In this document: positions 1 through 8,336 of the stretch, piece after piece
How positions within the stretch are numbered: the first letter of the stretch is position 1
Layout of the letters: each line of letters begins with the position of its first letter
Source of the DNA: CAIWAH01 sp964602595
GTDB taxonomy: Bacteria > Verrucomicrobiota > Verrucomicrobiia > Limisphaerales > UBA9464
Assembly (NCBI GenBank): GCA_964602595.1
Contig: CAZRRO010000015.1
Coordinates: 110,636 to 174,635 of the forward strand
Direction of reading: 5' to 3'
DNA: 64,000 nucleotides
Notes under the pieces: model-generated
Database searches by the model: none
The model's input: the letters and a program-made list of their open reading frames with translations, nothing else
What the model was told of the DNA's origin: nothing
Position numbers and translations under genes: made by a program

Positions 1-2447
1 CGCGGCGTGGGGAACGTGGCGGTCTCCAATGGCGCGGCGTCTGGATTCGCCGCCGAGTAACGGCGCAGTCGGCCAGAACCGGACAACGTTACGTAGAGGA
101 ACTGCCCGTCGGGCGACGGCGCGATCCCGAACGGCGCGGAGCCATACGGCACAGCCAGGCTGTGCGCCACGCTGCCGTCGGCGTTGAGCACGCGGATCTC
201 GTCGGACGCCAGGCAGGTCACCCAGTAGCGGCCCAACGCGTCCCGGGCCACCGAGCGGGGATTCTTGCCAACGGCATGTTCCGCCACGACGGCGCCGGTC
301 GCGGCATTGAGCACCGAGACGGTGTTCGCATCCGGGTTCACCACCCACACGCGTCGGCCCGCGGCCCCATCGTCGCCGACCGCGAGCGTCGAGCTCTGCG
401 TGGGCAACGGTCCCGGCGGCGGCGTGAGCACGAGCAGGTTCAGCGGCTCGGTGACGACCACGCCGCTGGCGTCGCGGACCTGCGCGAGCGCGCGCTGCCG
501 GCCGGCGCCGGCATAGGCGTGATTGGTCGTCGCGTGCGCGGCCCAGTCCGACCAGGTCCCCTCGAAGTTGAAGCGGAACTCGAGTCCACCGGTGCCTTGG
601 GCCGCCGCGTTGACCGAGATGGATTCGCCGGGCAGCGGCTGGTAGTCGCTCGCCGTGAACGCGGTGAACTGCGGTGCCGGGAGCGCGTTCACGCCGCCGC
701 CGGTCGCGAAGCGGAACGAGTAGGGCGCAATGACGTTGCCCGCGGCGTCTAAGAAGCCGACCGGATTCTGCGGGTCCGAAGTCTCGGCGAGGAAGTCCAC
801 CTGGTAGGTCGTTTCCACCGCAAGTCCGCCGCTCGGCGTAAACGTGAGCACGCCGGCGAAGTCGTGGATCAGGTAACCCGGCACGAACGCTCCCAGCGTC
901 ACGCCGTCGCCGCCGACGGGCCGCACGGTGAAGTCGATGCCGTTGCGCAGGCCGCCGTGCCGCGGGTGTTCGTGCAGCAGGAAGCTCAGCGGCGCGAGGC
1001 GCGGGTAGTTGGCGCGGTTTGCTTGCGGCACATGGAACGCCACGGTCGGCGCATTGGTGTCCGGTCCCTGCTGGTGAACCCACACGCCCATGCCCTGCGA
1101 GCGACCCGGATTGGGATAGCCGCCGGTGATCCACAGGTTGCCCAGCGGCAGGCTGATCTGGGTGGTGTCCACGCCGGTGCCGGCCTCGTCGAGAGTCAGC
1201 GCGATGGAACTCATTCCCTGCCCGGCGAGGAACTGGGTCATGTTGATCTTCCGGTTGTGGATGAAGCCGAACTGGTCCTGATAGACGGGATACGACGCGT
1301 TGGAGAAGCCCGGGATCGTGAGCGTTGGGCCCGCCACGACCGGACCGCCGCCCGCGCTGGCCGCCGCGGTGATGTCCGCGGACGTAAGGATGTCTGTCGC
1401 CGAACCGATCACGTAAAGGCCGGTGCCGTCGCTGAAGAGGTTCGGCCAGTAGCCCTCGAAGCCACCGGGCAGCGAACTCACGAAATGCGGCGTCACGGAA
1501 TCCGGCACCCCGTCGGCGTTCGGGTCGTGATACTCCAGCCGGTAAACCACAACGCCGTCGCGCGCCGCGCCACCGCTGCGGGCGTAGATCAGGAGGTCGC
1601 CGAAGAACATCGGGTGCCAGTCGCCGCCGCCGAACGCGCCCACATGGTCGAACGTCGCCAGCGTATGAAATTCCGTGGCGCCGCCGGGGCTCAGGCCGAC
1701 GCGGCGGATCTGCATCTGCTGGTTGGGCGTGCCATACCACAGCATCGTGGCCTCCCACGGCCCGGCCTGGCTGGAGCGATTGTGGCCCAGGGCCATTTCG
1801 CCTTGGTTGGGGATCCCGTCTTCACCGCCCAGTTCCACCGGTCCGCCAAACGTCGGCACGCGCATCACCAGCGGCAGCAGATACGGCCCGCTCTGCGCGC
1901 TGCCGTGGGCGTTCCAGCCGTCGGTGTTCTGGATCCAGCGGTTGCCGGGGTAGTCCAGGCCGAAGTCCAACGGATGCCGGCGCACGGGATTGGCTGGATT
2001 GGAAATGTCATAGACCCGCTTGATCAGGTCGTAGGGCTCGGCGGAACCGGGTCCCTCGCCGCCGATGATGAGCCAGCCGTTGACGTAATTGATCGTCGTC
2101 GTGCGGCCCAGCGTCGCGGAGTCGTTGGCCGTCGGATGGCTGAGCAACGTGCCGGGTGCCTCTGGGCGGGCGAGGTTCAGGAAGCCGGCCGTGGTGACGG
2201 GGGATTCCGCCGCCGACGCCTGGAACAATGTCAGCATCAGCAGCGCGCTTGGAGCGGCGGCTTTCCAGCCGCCGCCAAAGTAGGGCAGGCTGCAAGCCTG
2301 CCCGCCCGGCCTTCCAGTAGTGGGATAGGCTTCCAGCCTGTCTCCGGGGCTTCCAGCCCCAGCAGATTTCACGGGCTGGAAGCCCGCCAGACAGGCAGGG
2401 ATGCCTGTCCCACTACCTAGCCCACCGCCCCGTAGGAGCCGACGCAT
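1..2447 (-). CDS. Secreted beta-propeller-type protein, C-terminus cut by window edge
   Basis: The frame is open from an ATG at 2447 down to the left edge, so the C-terminus is missing; at least 815 residues are present. Phase agrees at both ends. The N-terminus reads MRRLLR, then about 50 residues encoded by a palindromic repeat cluster, then a hydrophobic stretch (ALLMLTLFQASAA) that looks like a signal-peptide core. The middle has propeller-like text and a region resembling a bacterial Ig-like (SbsA-type) domain (PRLAPLSFLLHEHPRHGG onward). The last part has YVTN-type propeller features (NPDANTVSVLNAATG, SPDGQFLYVT). It is probably exported; the function is not recognised. An alternative start is the internal ATG just before LTLFQASAA, but that would leave no basic n-region. 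Long plus-strand open frames over it are antisense shadows. Confidence 0.8.
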   Translation of the reverse strand, partial: MRRLLRGGGLGSGTGIPACLAGFQPVKSAGAGSPGDRLEAYPTTGRPGGQACSLPYFGGGWKAAAPSALLMLTLFQASAAESPVTTAGFLNLARPEAPGTLLSHPTANDSATLGRTTTINYVNGWLIIGGEGPGSAEPYDLIKRVYDISNPANPVRRHPLDFGLDYPGNRWIQNTDGWNAHGSAQSGPYLLPLVMRVPTFGGPVELGGEDGIPNQGEMALGHNRSSQAGPWEATMLWYGTPNQQMQIRRVGLSPGGATEFHTLATFDHVGAFGGGDWHPMFFGDLLIYARSGGAARDGVVVYRLEYHDPNADGVPDSVTPHFVSSLPGGFEGYWPNLFSDGTGLYVIGSATDILTSADITAAASAGGGPVVAGPTLTIPGFSNASYPVYQDQFGFIHNRKINMTQFLAGQGMSSIALTLDEAGTGVDTTQISLPLGNLWITGGYPNPGRSQGMGVWVHQQGPDTNAPTVAFHVPQANRANYPRLAPLSFLLHEHPRHGGLRNGIDFTVRPVGGDGVTLGAFVPGYLIHDFAGVLTFTPSGGLAVETTYQVDFLAETSDPQNPVGFLDAAGNVIAPYSFRFATGGGVNALPAPQFTAFTASDYQPLPGESISVNAAAQGTGGLEFRFNFEGTWSDWAAHATTNHAYAGAGRQRALAQVRDASGVVVTEPLNLLVLTPPPGPLPTQSSTLAVGDDGAAGRRVWVVNPDANTVSVLNAATGAVVAEHAVGKNPRSVARDALGRYWVTCLASDEIRVLNADGSVAHSLAVPYGSAPFGIAPSPDGQFLYVTLSGSGRLRRYSAANPDAAPLETATFPTP
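2256..2415. repeat. Cluster of nested palindromic repeats inside a coding region
   Basis: Several perfect hairpins lie side by side: GGCGGCT/AGCCGCC (2256-2262 with 2267-2273), GGGCAGGCT/AGCCTGCCC (2283-2291 with 2295-2303), GGGGCT/AGCCCC (2346-2351 with 2355-2360) and GGGCT/AGCCC (2373-2377 with 2381-2385). An outer pair, TAGTGGGATAGGC at 2318-2330 with GCCTGTCCCACTA at 2403-2415, encloses two of them. The cluster is read in frame as part of the N-terminus of the left-edge minus-strand gene. It resembles REP-type dispersed repeats; family membership is inference. Confidence 0.8.
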
Positions 2448-2605
2448 GACGGCTTTCTTCGGTCTCGGAGGCGTGAGCCTCGTTGCCTCGTCTCCTACTA
2501 GTGCCAAGTTTCGCCGGACCGTCGCTAACTGTTCCTTCTTCATCGTGCACCCCCTTCTTGGGAACGCCGCTGGCGCGGTTACACCTCCGCCCCTACTTTT
2601 TTCGC

Positions 2606-3331
2606 GTGCCGGCCGACTCCCAAGTTCCCGCCGCCTTCGCCCCGACCCGCTGGAGCCTCGTGCTCCAGGCGCGCGGCGACGGCGCCACGGCCCACGCCGC
2701 GCTGGAGGAACTCTGCGCCGCCTACTGGTTCCCGCTCTACGCCTGGGCCCGCCGCAGCGGCCTCGCGCCGGCCGACGCCGAGGATGCCGTGCAGGGCTTC
2801 TTCGCCGCCGTGCTGCACCAGCGCCTGTTTGACCGGGCCGACGCCGAACGCGGTCGCCTGCGCACCTTCCTGCTGACCGTGTTCCGCCGGCACCTGCGCG
2901 ACGAGCAGGTGAAGGCGGGCGCGGAACGCCGCGGCGGCGGCCGGGTGGTCTCCTTCGACGCCGCCGAAGCTGAGGAATGGTTCTGCGAGGAACCCGCCTC
3001 GGAGGAAACGCCGGAACATTTCTTCGACCGGCAATGGGCCCTCACGCTGCTCGAACGCGCGCTCAGCCGCGTCGAAGCTGACTACGCGCGTCGTGGCAAG
3101 GACGCCGAATTCGCCGCCCTGCGCCCGTTCCTGACCGCCAGCGGCAGCGAAGCCGACTACACCGCCGCTGGCCGGGCCGTGGGCCTGGGCGGCGGCGCCT
3201 TCAAGGTCGCGCTGCACCGCCTGCGCGAACGCTTCCGCGAAGCCCTGCGCGAGGAGGTCCGCGAAACGCAGCCCGATGACGGCAGTGTGGACGAGGAGAT
3301 GGCGTATCTGCTGCGGGTTTTAGACAGATAG
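2606..3331 (+). CDS. ECF-type RNA polymerase sigma factor
   Basis: About 241 residues. The protein opens with a TRWSLVL motif, followed by a region-2-like helix set (AYWFPLYAWARRSG, DAEDAVQGFF) and a C-terminal region-4-like helix-turn-helix (YTAAGRAVGLGGGAFKVALH, LRERFR). This pattern is typical of the large ECF sigma factors that sit near Ser/Thr kinases in Verrucomicrobia and Planctomycetes. The frame is open from 2483, but the extra N-terminal residues look non-coding, so the GTG at 2606 just before PADSQVPAAFAPTRW is preferred. It would direct RNA polymerase to a stress or surface regulon; the kinase at 6632 is a plausible regulatory partner. No anti-sigma factor is visible. Confidence 0.85.
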   Translation: MPADSQVPAAFAPTRWSLVLQARGDGATAHAALEELCAAYWFPLYAWARRSGLAPADAEDAVQGFFAAVLHQRLFDRADAERGRLRTFLLTVFRRHLRDEQVKAGAERRGGGRVVSFDAAEAEEWFCEEPASEETPEHFFDRQWALTLLERALSRVEADYARRGKDAEFAALRPFLTASGSEADYTAAGRAVGLGGGAFKVALHRLRERFREALREEVRETQPDDGSVDEEMAYLLRVLDR

Positions 3332-3394
3332 GACGATTTCCTTGGAGCTTGAGGCGAAAGCGTCACTCGGCCCAGACTCGCGAAATAGAACCCC

Positions 3395-6300
3395 ATGAAC
3401 CTCGTCTTTCGCTGCTGTTTCCTGGTCTGGCTAGGGCTCGGACCGGGGTCTCGAACCACCGCTGCGTCGACGAATCCATCCGGCGAGAACCTGACGCCAC
3501 CTGCCAGGTCAATTCCGTGGTCTGATGTCGGGGCCAACGCCACGACCGCCCATGCTGGCGATGGTCTCGAAGTGCTAGCCCTGGCGGACGGATCACTACG
3601 GTTAAGCTGCACGTTTCAGCGATTGGAAGGCGACATCACCCGAGAGGGGCTGTGGTTGACCTCAACCTCACCGGAAACTCCCCAACACCGCTTTCGCGTC
3701 CTGGCCAGCGGGGTCAGGCGTGAAGGGAGGTCGTTACCAACCGGTTCCGACGCATGGCTCTGGCCAGCAGACCTCCCTCACGATTACGACACCTTCGCCG
3801 CCCTACGGAGCGAAACCGAGGGTGGCAGCGCGCTTCCTAGCTCCGGCTCGGTGGTGCAGGCGGGAGACAGGGTGCAGTTCCTGCGTCCCGGATTGTTGGA
3901 GGAATACTCGGTCAGCGTGGACGGTGTGCGGCAAGATTTTGTCATCCAAGAGCCTCCTGCGGGAACTGGCGAACTCCGGTTGGAGCTGGCCCTGTCCGGC
4001 GCCACCGCCGAGACGGCGTTGCCGGGCAGCGGCGTGGTTCTGACGGCGGGCGGCCGAAAAATCGCCTACAGCCGCCTGCGGGTTACCGATGCCCAGGGGA
4101 GCGAGCTTGCCGCCCATTTTGAAACCGCCGCCCCACATCGTTTGGCCGTGGTAGTCAACGATGCCGAGGCAACCTACCCGGTGCGGATTGACCCCACCTT
4201 CAGCGACGCGAACTGGATCAGCATGGGGGGCGTGGCCGGGGTGGGTGGCGAAGTGTTTGCCATCTTACCGGAAGCAGACGGAACCCTATACATCGGCGGG
4301 AATTTTACGCGCGTCAGAGGCACTCTGGCCAACAATGTCGCGAAATGGAACGGCAGCGCTTGGGAGGCTCTGGGCCAAGGGACAGATCATTCCGTTTTCG
4401 CTCTGGCCCGGCTGGGGAATGACCTGTTTGTCGGTGGATCGTTTACCAACGCCGGCGGTGAGATTGCGAACGGCATTGCCCGTTGGAATGGCTCCGCATG
4501 GACGGCCTTGGGGTCTGTCGCTGGCGGAGGCAGGTTTGGTTCAAGGATCAATACGTTGGCCGTGTCGGGAAACAGCCTGTATGCTGGTGGAAGGTTTTCC
4601 CTGGCCGGAGGCATAATCGCCTCGAACGTCGCCCGCTGGAACGGAGTCACGTGGTCATCCGTGGGCACAGGGTTCAACGGCGAGGTCTATTCGTTGGTTC
4701 CCGCCGGACTCTCCCTCTATGCAGGTGGCGTGTTTCGAACCGCGGGCAGCGTATTCGTCAATTCAGTGGCCCGTTGGAATGGAACCGTATGGTCCGCCTT
4801 GGGCAAAGGCGTGGGCGGGGAACCGTTCCAAATCTCTTCGGTGATCACTCTGGCGACATCAGGAACGACGCTTTATGCCGGCGGCACGTTTATGACCGCC
4901 GGCGATGTGCCTGCCAAACGTATCGCGCGCTGGAACGGCACCTCCTGGTCCGCCCTCGGGAGCGGAATCGAGGGAAATGCCGACTTGGGGATTGGAGTGA
5001 GCCGGCTGGCCGTGCTCGGGAACACACTTTATGTCGGGGGCAGATTCACCTCCGCCGGAGGAGTCTCTGCGTTCAATTTCGCCAAATGGTCCGGAACTGC
5101 CTGGTCCGCAGTCCCAGCGAACCTCGAAGGTGGTCCCTGGGCCTTCGCCATTTCGAAAACGAATCTGCTGGTTGGCGGCAATTTCTTGCTGCCGAACAGG
5201 CGCCCACTGAATGGCATCGCAAAGCTGGTTGGCAATTCATGGACCAACGTGGATACCGATGTTCCGCTGAGCGTTGACGCACCGGTGTTGGCCCTGGGCC
5301 AATTGGGGACAAATCTCCTGGTGGGCGGTTCCTTCACGTCGGCGGGAGGGAAGCCCGTCAACAGCATCGTCGCATGGAGCAACGCGGGGTGGACCAATCT
5401 CGGTTCCGGATTCAGTGGACCGGTATCGGCCCTCGCACAATCGAGTGCCGGCGTCTATGCCGGCGGAGATTTCCGATGGGCAGGTGCGGTCACGGTGAAC
5501 AACATTGCCCGTTGGTCGGGTGGCAGATGGTCTCCTGTGGGTCAGGGGTTCATTGTTCCAGTCACCGCCTTGGCGACATCTGGAGAAGACGTCTATGCCG
5601 GCGGAGCTTTGGTGGCCACGTTTCCCACTTCAGCCCAAGTTGGACGGTGGGACGGATTGTTGTGGAGGCTGCTTGGCACCGGTTTCACCAGCAGTTCGAC
5701 AAGCGGAGAGATTTATTCCCTGCTTGCCGTTGATGGCGGCCTGTTCGCAGGCGGAAGATTCACCACCACGGGAAGAACCTCCGTGCAAAACATCGCTAGG
5801 TGGGACGGGACAGCTTGGCGCCCGGTAGGACAGGGATTGAATGGCGCAGTCAGATCAATGCTTTGGTGGAACGGGGGGCTCCTGGTTGGAGGGGAATTCA
5901 CGCGAACCGCCGGAACCGGGATCCAAACTGCGGTAAGCGGGCTGGCGCAATGGACCGGAACTGCATGGGCACCGCTCGGGTTCGGCGCCAACGGCTCGGT
6001 CAATGCCATGGCGATTGCGGGAAGCAGACTTGTTCTGGGCGGGTCCTTCACCCAAGTCACCAACGCCGCAGGACAGACAGTGCTGGCCAAACACGTCGCC
6101 ATCGGGAACGGGTCCGAATGGTCGGCTTTGGGGGCCGGCCTGAATGGGAGCGTGGTGGCTTTGTCCGTTTCTGGGGCGGAACTCTGGGTGGGGGGATATT
6201 TCAGCAGCGCGGGTGGGAAAGTTTCACCCTACGTCGCCAGGGCAATCCTTCCTCGGGAAACGAAGATTTCTGACCTCCGCGTCGGTGAAAACGAAGTCAC

Positions 6301-6481
6301 GCTTTCGTTCTCAGGAGACCCTGCACAGACCTACGATGTGCAAAGGGCCGGGACGCTCGGTGATCCGGAGTGGCTTACCATCAATCTCAATCCCCTCCGA
6401 CCCGATGCCGAAGGACGACTCAACTTTGTTGATCCAGCGATGCCGGCGGGCACCGCCTACTATCGGATCGTCGAACGGTAG
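3395..6481 (+). CDS. Secreted 13-repeat propeller-like protein
   Basis: 1028 residues starting with a signal peptide (MNLVFRCCFLVWLGLG, cleavage near TTAAS). Residues about 270-950 hold roughly 13 copies of a 45-55 residue unit of the form LYAGGxFTxAGG..NNIARWNGTxWSALGSG, which suggests one or two beta-propellers. The last 65 residues (from VGENEVTLSFSG to YYRIVER) form a small beta domain often found at the C-terminus of verrucomicrobial surface proteins. The gene lies between the sigma factor and the kinase on the same strand, 63 bp after the sigma factor stop, so it may be a target or partner of that system. No catalytic motif was seen; a binding or surface-structural role is inferred only. 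Confidence 0.8.
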   Translation: MNLVFRCCFLVWLGLGPGSRTTAASTNPSGENLTPPARSIPWSDVGANATTAHAGDGLEVLALADGSLRLSCTFQRLEGDITREGLWLTSTSPETPQHRFRVLASGVRREGRSLPTGSDAWLWPADLPHDYDTFAALRSETEGGSALPSSGSVVQAGDRVQFLRPGLLEEYSVSVDGVRQDFVIQEPPAGTGELRLELALSGATAETALPGSGVVLTAGGRKIAYSRLRVTDAQGSELAAHFETAAPHRLAVVVNDAEATYPVRIDPTFSDANWISMGGVAGVGGEVFAILPEADGTLYIGGNFTRVRGTLANNVAKWNGSAWEALGQGTDHSVFALARLGNDLFVGGSFTNAGGEIANGIARWNGSAWTALGSVAGGGRFGSRINTLAVSGNSLYAGGRFSLAGGIIASNVARWNGVTWSSVGTGFNGEVYSLVPAGLSLYAGGVFRTAGSVFVNSVARWNGTVWSALGKGVGGEPFQISSVITLATSGTTLYAGGTFMTAGDVPAKRIARWNGTSWSALGSGIEGNADLGIGVSRLAVLGNTLYVGGRFTSAGGVSAFNFAKWSGTAWSAVPANLEGGPWAFAISKTNLLVGGNFLLPNRRPLNGIAKLVGNSWTNVDTDVPLSVDAPVLALGQLGTNLLVGGSFTSAGGKPVNSIVAWSNAGWTNLGSGFSGPVSALAQSSAGVYAGGDFRWAGAVTVNNIARWSGGRWSPVGQGFIVPVTALATSGEDVYAGGALVATFPTSAQVGRWDGLLWRLLGTGFTSSSTSGEIYSLLAVDGGLFAGGRFTTTGRTSVQNIARWDGTAWRPVGQGLNGAVRSMLWWNGGLLVGGEFTRTAGTGIQTAVSGLAQWTGTAWAPLGFGANGSVNAMAIAGSRLVLGGSFTQVTNAAGQTVLAKHVAIGNGSEWSALGAGLNGSVVALSVSGAELWVGGYFSSAGGKVSPYVARAILPRETKISDLRVGENEVTLSFSGDPAQTYDVQRAGTLGDPEWLTINLNPLRPDAEGRLNFVDPAMPAGTAYYRIVER

Positions 6482-6631
6482 GTTCCGCCACCGGTTCGCT
6501 GTTGAGCGTCGCAACTTCAACCCTCCGGACGAGAACGTTCCTGAGGGCAAGTGGGATCAACAGAGGACTCCCGACGCTAGCCCCACAAAGAACAGTTCCG
6601 CGCCTTCCGCCTTCATGGAAACCTCCTTCGC

Positions 6632-8200
6632 GTGGCCGCTGAAACACCCTCTCCCGGAAATTCCCGCCGTTTGCGTGGGCTGAATCCGGCCGCGCTTATG
6701 GCGCAGGGCCTGGGATCGCGTGAGGGCGTTCCGGCTCCAGCGAGCCGGCCGGAGATTCCCGGCTACGAGTTGCTCGAACGGCTGGGCGAAGGCGGCATGG
6801 GCGAGGTCTTCCTCGCGCGTCAACTCAGCCTGGATCGCGAGGTGGCGGTGAAGCTCGTCCGGCGCGAGTTGGTGGCCGAGGAATGGTTCCTCGAACGGCT
6901 GGAACGCGAGGCCCGGTTGCTCGCCCGCCTGCGGCATCCGCACCTCGTCACGGTGCATGATTTTCTCCGCCTGCCCGACGGCACCGCGGCCGTGGTCATG
7001 GAACTCGTCGAGGGCGGCAGCCTGCGCGACCGGCTGCGCGCCGACCCGAACGGCTTGCCGCTGGACGAGGCCCTGACGCTGATCCGGCAGGTCGCGGCGG
7101 CGTTGGCTGCGGCGCACGCGGAAGGCGTCATCCACCGCGACATCAAGCCCGAGAACGTCCTTTTGGACGCCGCCGGTCAGGTCCGGGTGACCGACTTCGG
7201 CATGGCGCTGTCGCTCGCGCCGGGCGCACCGCGGCTCACCCGCACCGGCGCGACGCTGGGCACACCCGGTTACTTGGCGCCGGAACAACTGTCCGGCGCG
7301 GAGACGGACGCGCGCACCGACCTCTTTGCGCTGGGCGTGCTGCTCTACGAAATGCTCACCGGGCGTCTGCCCTTGGGCAGCTTCGAACCGCCCCGCGCGG
7401 TGCGGCCCGAAGTTCCCGCGCAGGTCGAAGCCGCCATTCTTCGCGCCCTGAAGCCGAATCCCGCCGACCGGCCCGCCAGCCTCGTCGCCTGGCAAGAGTT
7501 GCTCGACGGAAACGGCGGGCGTCCGCCGGCCTTGGAGGCCACCGCCGCCGCCTTCCCGCGTCGGAAGCTGTTGTTTGGCGGGCTGGCCACCGGACTCGGG
7601 GGCGGACTGGCTTGGTATTTCCTGCGACCCCGAAATCGCGCCGCCACGCCCGAAGACAACGCTTGGCAATTCCTCGAATGGCCGACGGACCTGGCCGCCG
7701 CGACCGTATCCGGCTCCTGGCGCCGCGACGGGGACGCGGTGATCTCCGGCGACGGTATTTGCCTGCTGGCGCTGGCGAAGTCCCTGCCGGCAAGCGGGGA
7801 GCTTCGGCTGAGCTTCCGGCGGCTCGGCGGCTCCGAGTCGGTGGCGTTGTTTTTCCGGCACCCGGCCGGCTTCGGCTCCGCGGAGGTGGACGGCTGGTCG
7901 CGACACCGTTCCGGCGTGCAGTCTATCGACGGCCGCACGACCCAGGGCGAAGATGGTTTCGACTTCACCACGGTGCCGGGCCAAGCCCACGAGTTGCTCT
8001 TGGAACTCCGACCCGAAGAAGTCCGGCTGCGAATCGACCGGCGCCCGGTGCGGATCTATCCGCTGCAAGGCCGGCAGCTCACCGTGGTGCGCCCGTGGAA
8101 CTGGTCGCCGGACGCCACCGGCCCGGCGCTCGCCCTTGGTTCCTATCAGAGTCCCACCCGTTTCGAACGGCCGCAGTGGCGGGCCGGGACCACAGGGTGA
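6632..8200 (+). CDS. Transmembrane Ser/Thr protein kinase with LamG-like extracytoplasmic domain
   Basis: 522 residues from a GTG start; the ATG at 6698 is an alternative. The PknB-type kinase domain has the glycine loop GEGGMGEVF (about 52-60), the VAVK lysine near 74, HRDIKPEN at 168-175, DFG at 188-190 and the APE motif in YLAPEQL. A single membrane helix (LLFGGLATGLGGGLAWYFL) follows at about 313-331. The C-terminal 190 residues look like a jelly-roll, LamG/concanavalin-like sensor on the outer face. The kinase would link an outside cue to phosphorylation of cytoplasmic targets. The nearby ECF sigma factor and the repeat protein form a likely functional group, common in this phylum. Confidence 0.93.
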   Translation: MAAETPSPGNSRRLRGLNPAALMAQGLGSREGVPAPASRPEIPGYELLERLGEGGMGEVFLARQLSLDREVAVKLVRRELVAEEWFLERLEREARLLARLRHPHLVTVHDFLRLPDGTAAVVMELVEGGSLRDRLRADPNGLPLDEALTLIRQVAAALAAAHAEGVIHRDIKPENVLLDAAGQVRVTDFGMALSLAPGAPRLTRTGATLGTPGYLAPEQLSGAETDARTDLFALGVLLYEMLTGRLPLGSFEPPRAVRPEVPAQVEAAILRALKPNPADRPASLVAWQELLDGNGGRPPALEATAAAFPRRKLLFGGLATGLGGGLAWYFLRPRNRAATPEDNAWQFLEWPTDLAAATVSGSWRRDGDAVISGDGICLLALAKSLPASGELRLSFRRLGGSESVALFFRHPAGFGSAEVDGWSRHRSGVQSIDGRTTQGEDGFDFTTVPGQAHELLLELRPEEVRLRIDRRPVRIYPLQGRQLTVVRPWNWSPDATGPALALGSYQSPTRFERPQWRAGTTG

Positions 8201-8336
8201 AACCGGGTTCTTCCCAGTTCACTCCGTCGGAGCGGAGAGGCAGTCCGAGTCCTCGGAAGCTTGGTCTGGCCAGCCCGCGCCATCCAGCGCGCCGCGATTG
8301 CGACCACGCTGAATGGCAAGTGGGGCAGTCCGGCGT

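Noticed and set aside
162..2420. Long plus-strand open frames (162-752 and 864-2420)
   Set aside because: They are antisense to the left-edge propeller gene, are Arg/His-rich with no domain pattern, and the minus-strand frame gives coherent secreted-protein features.
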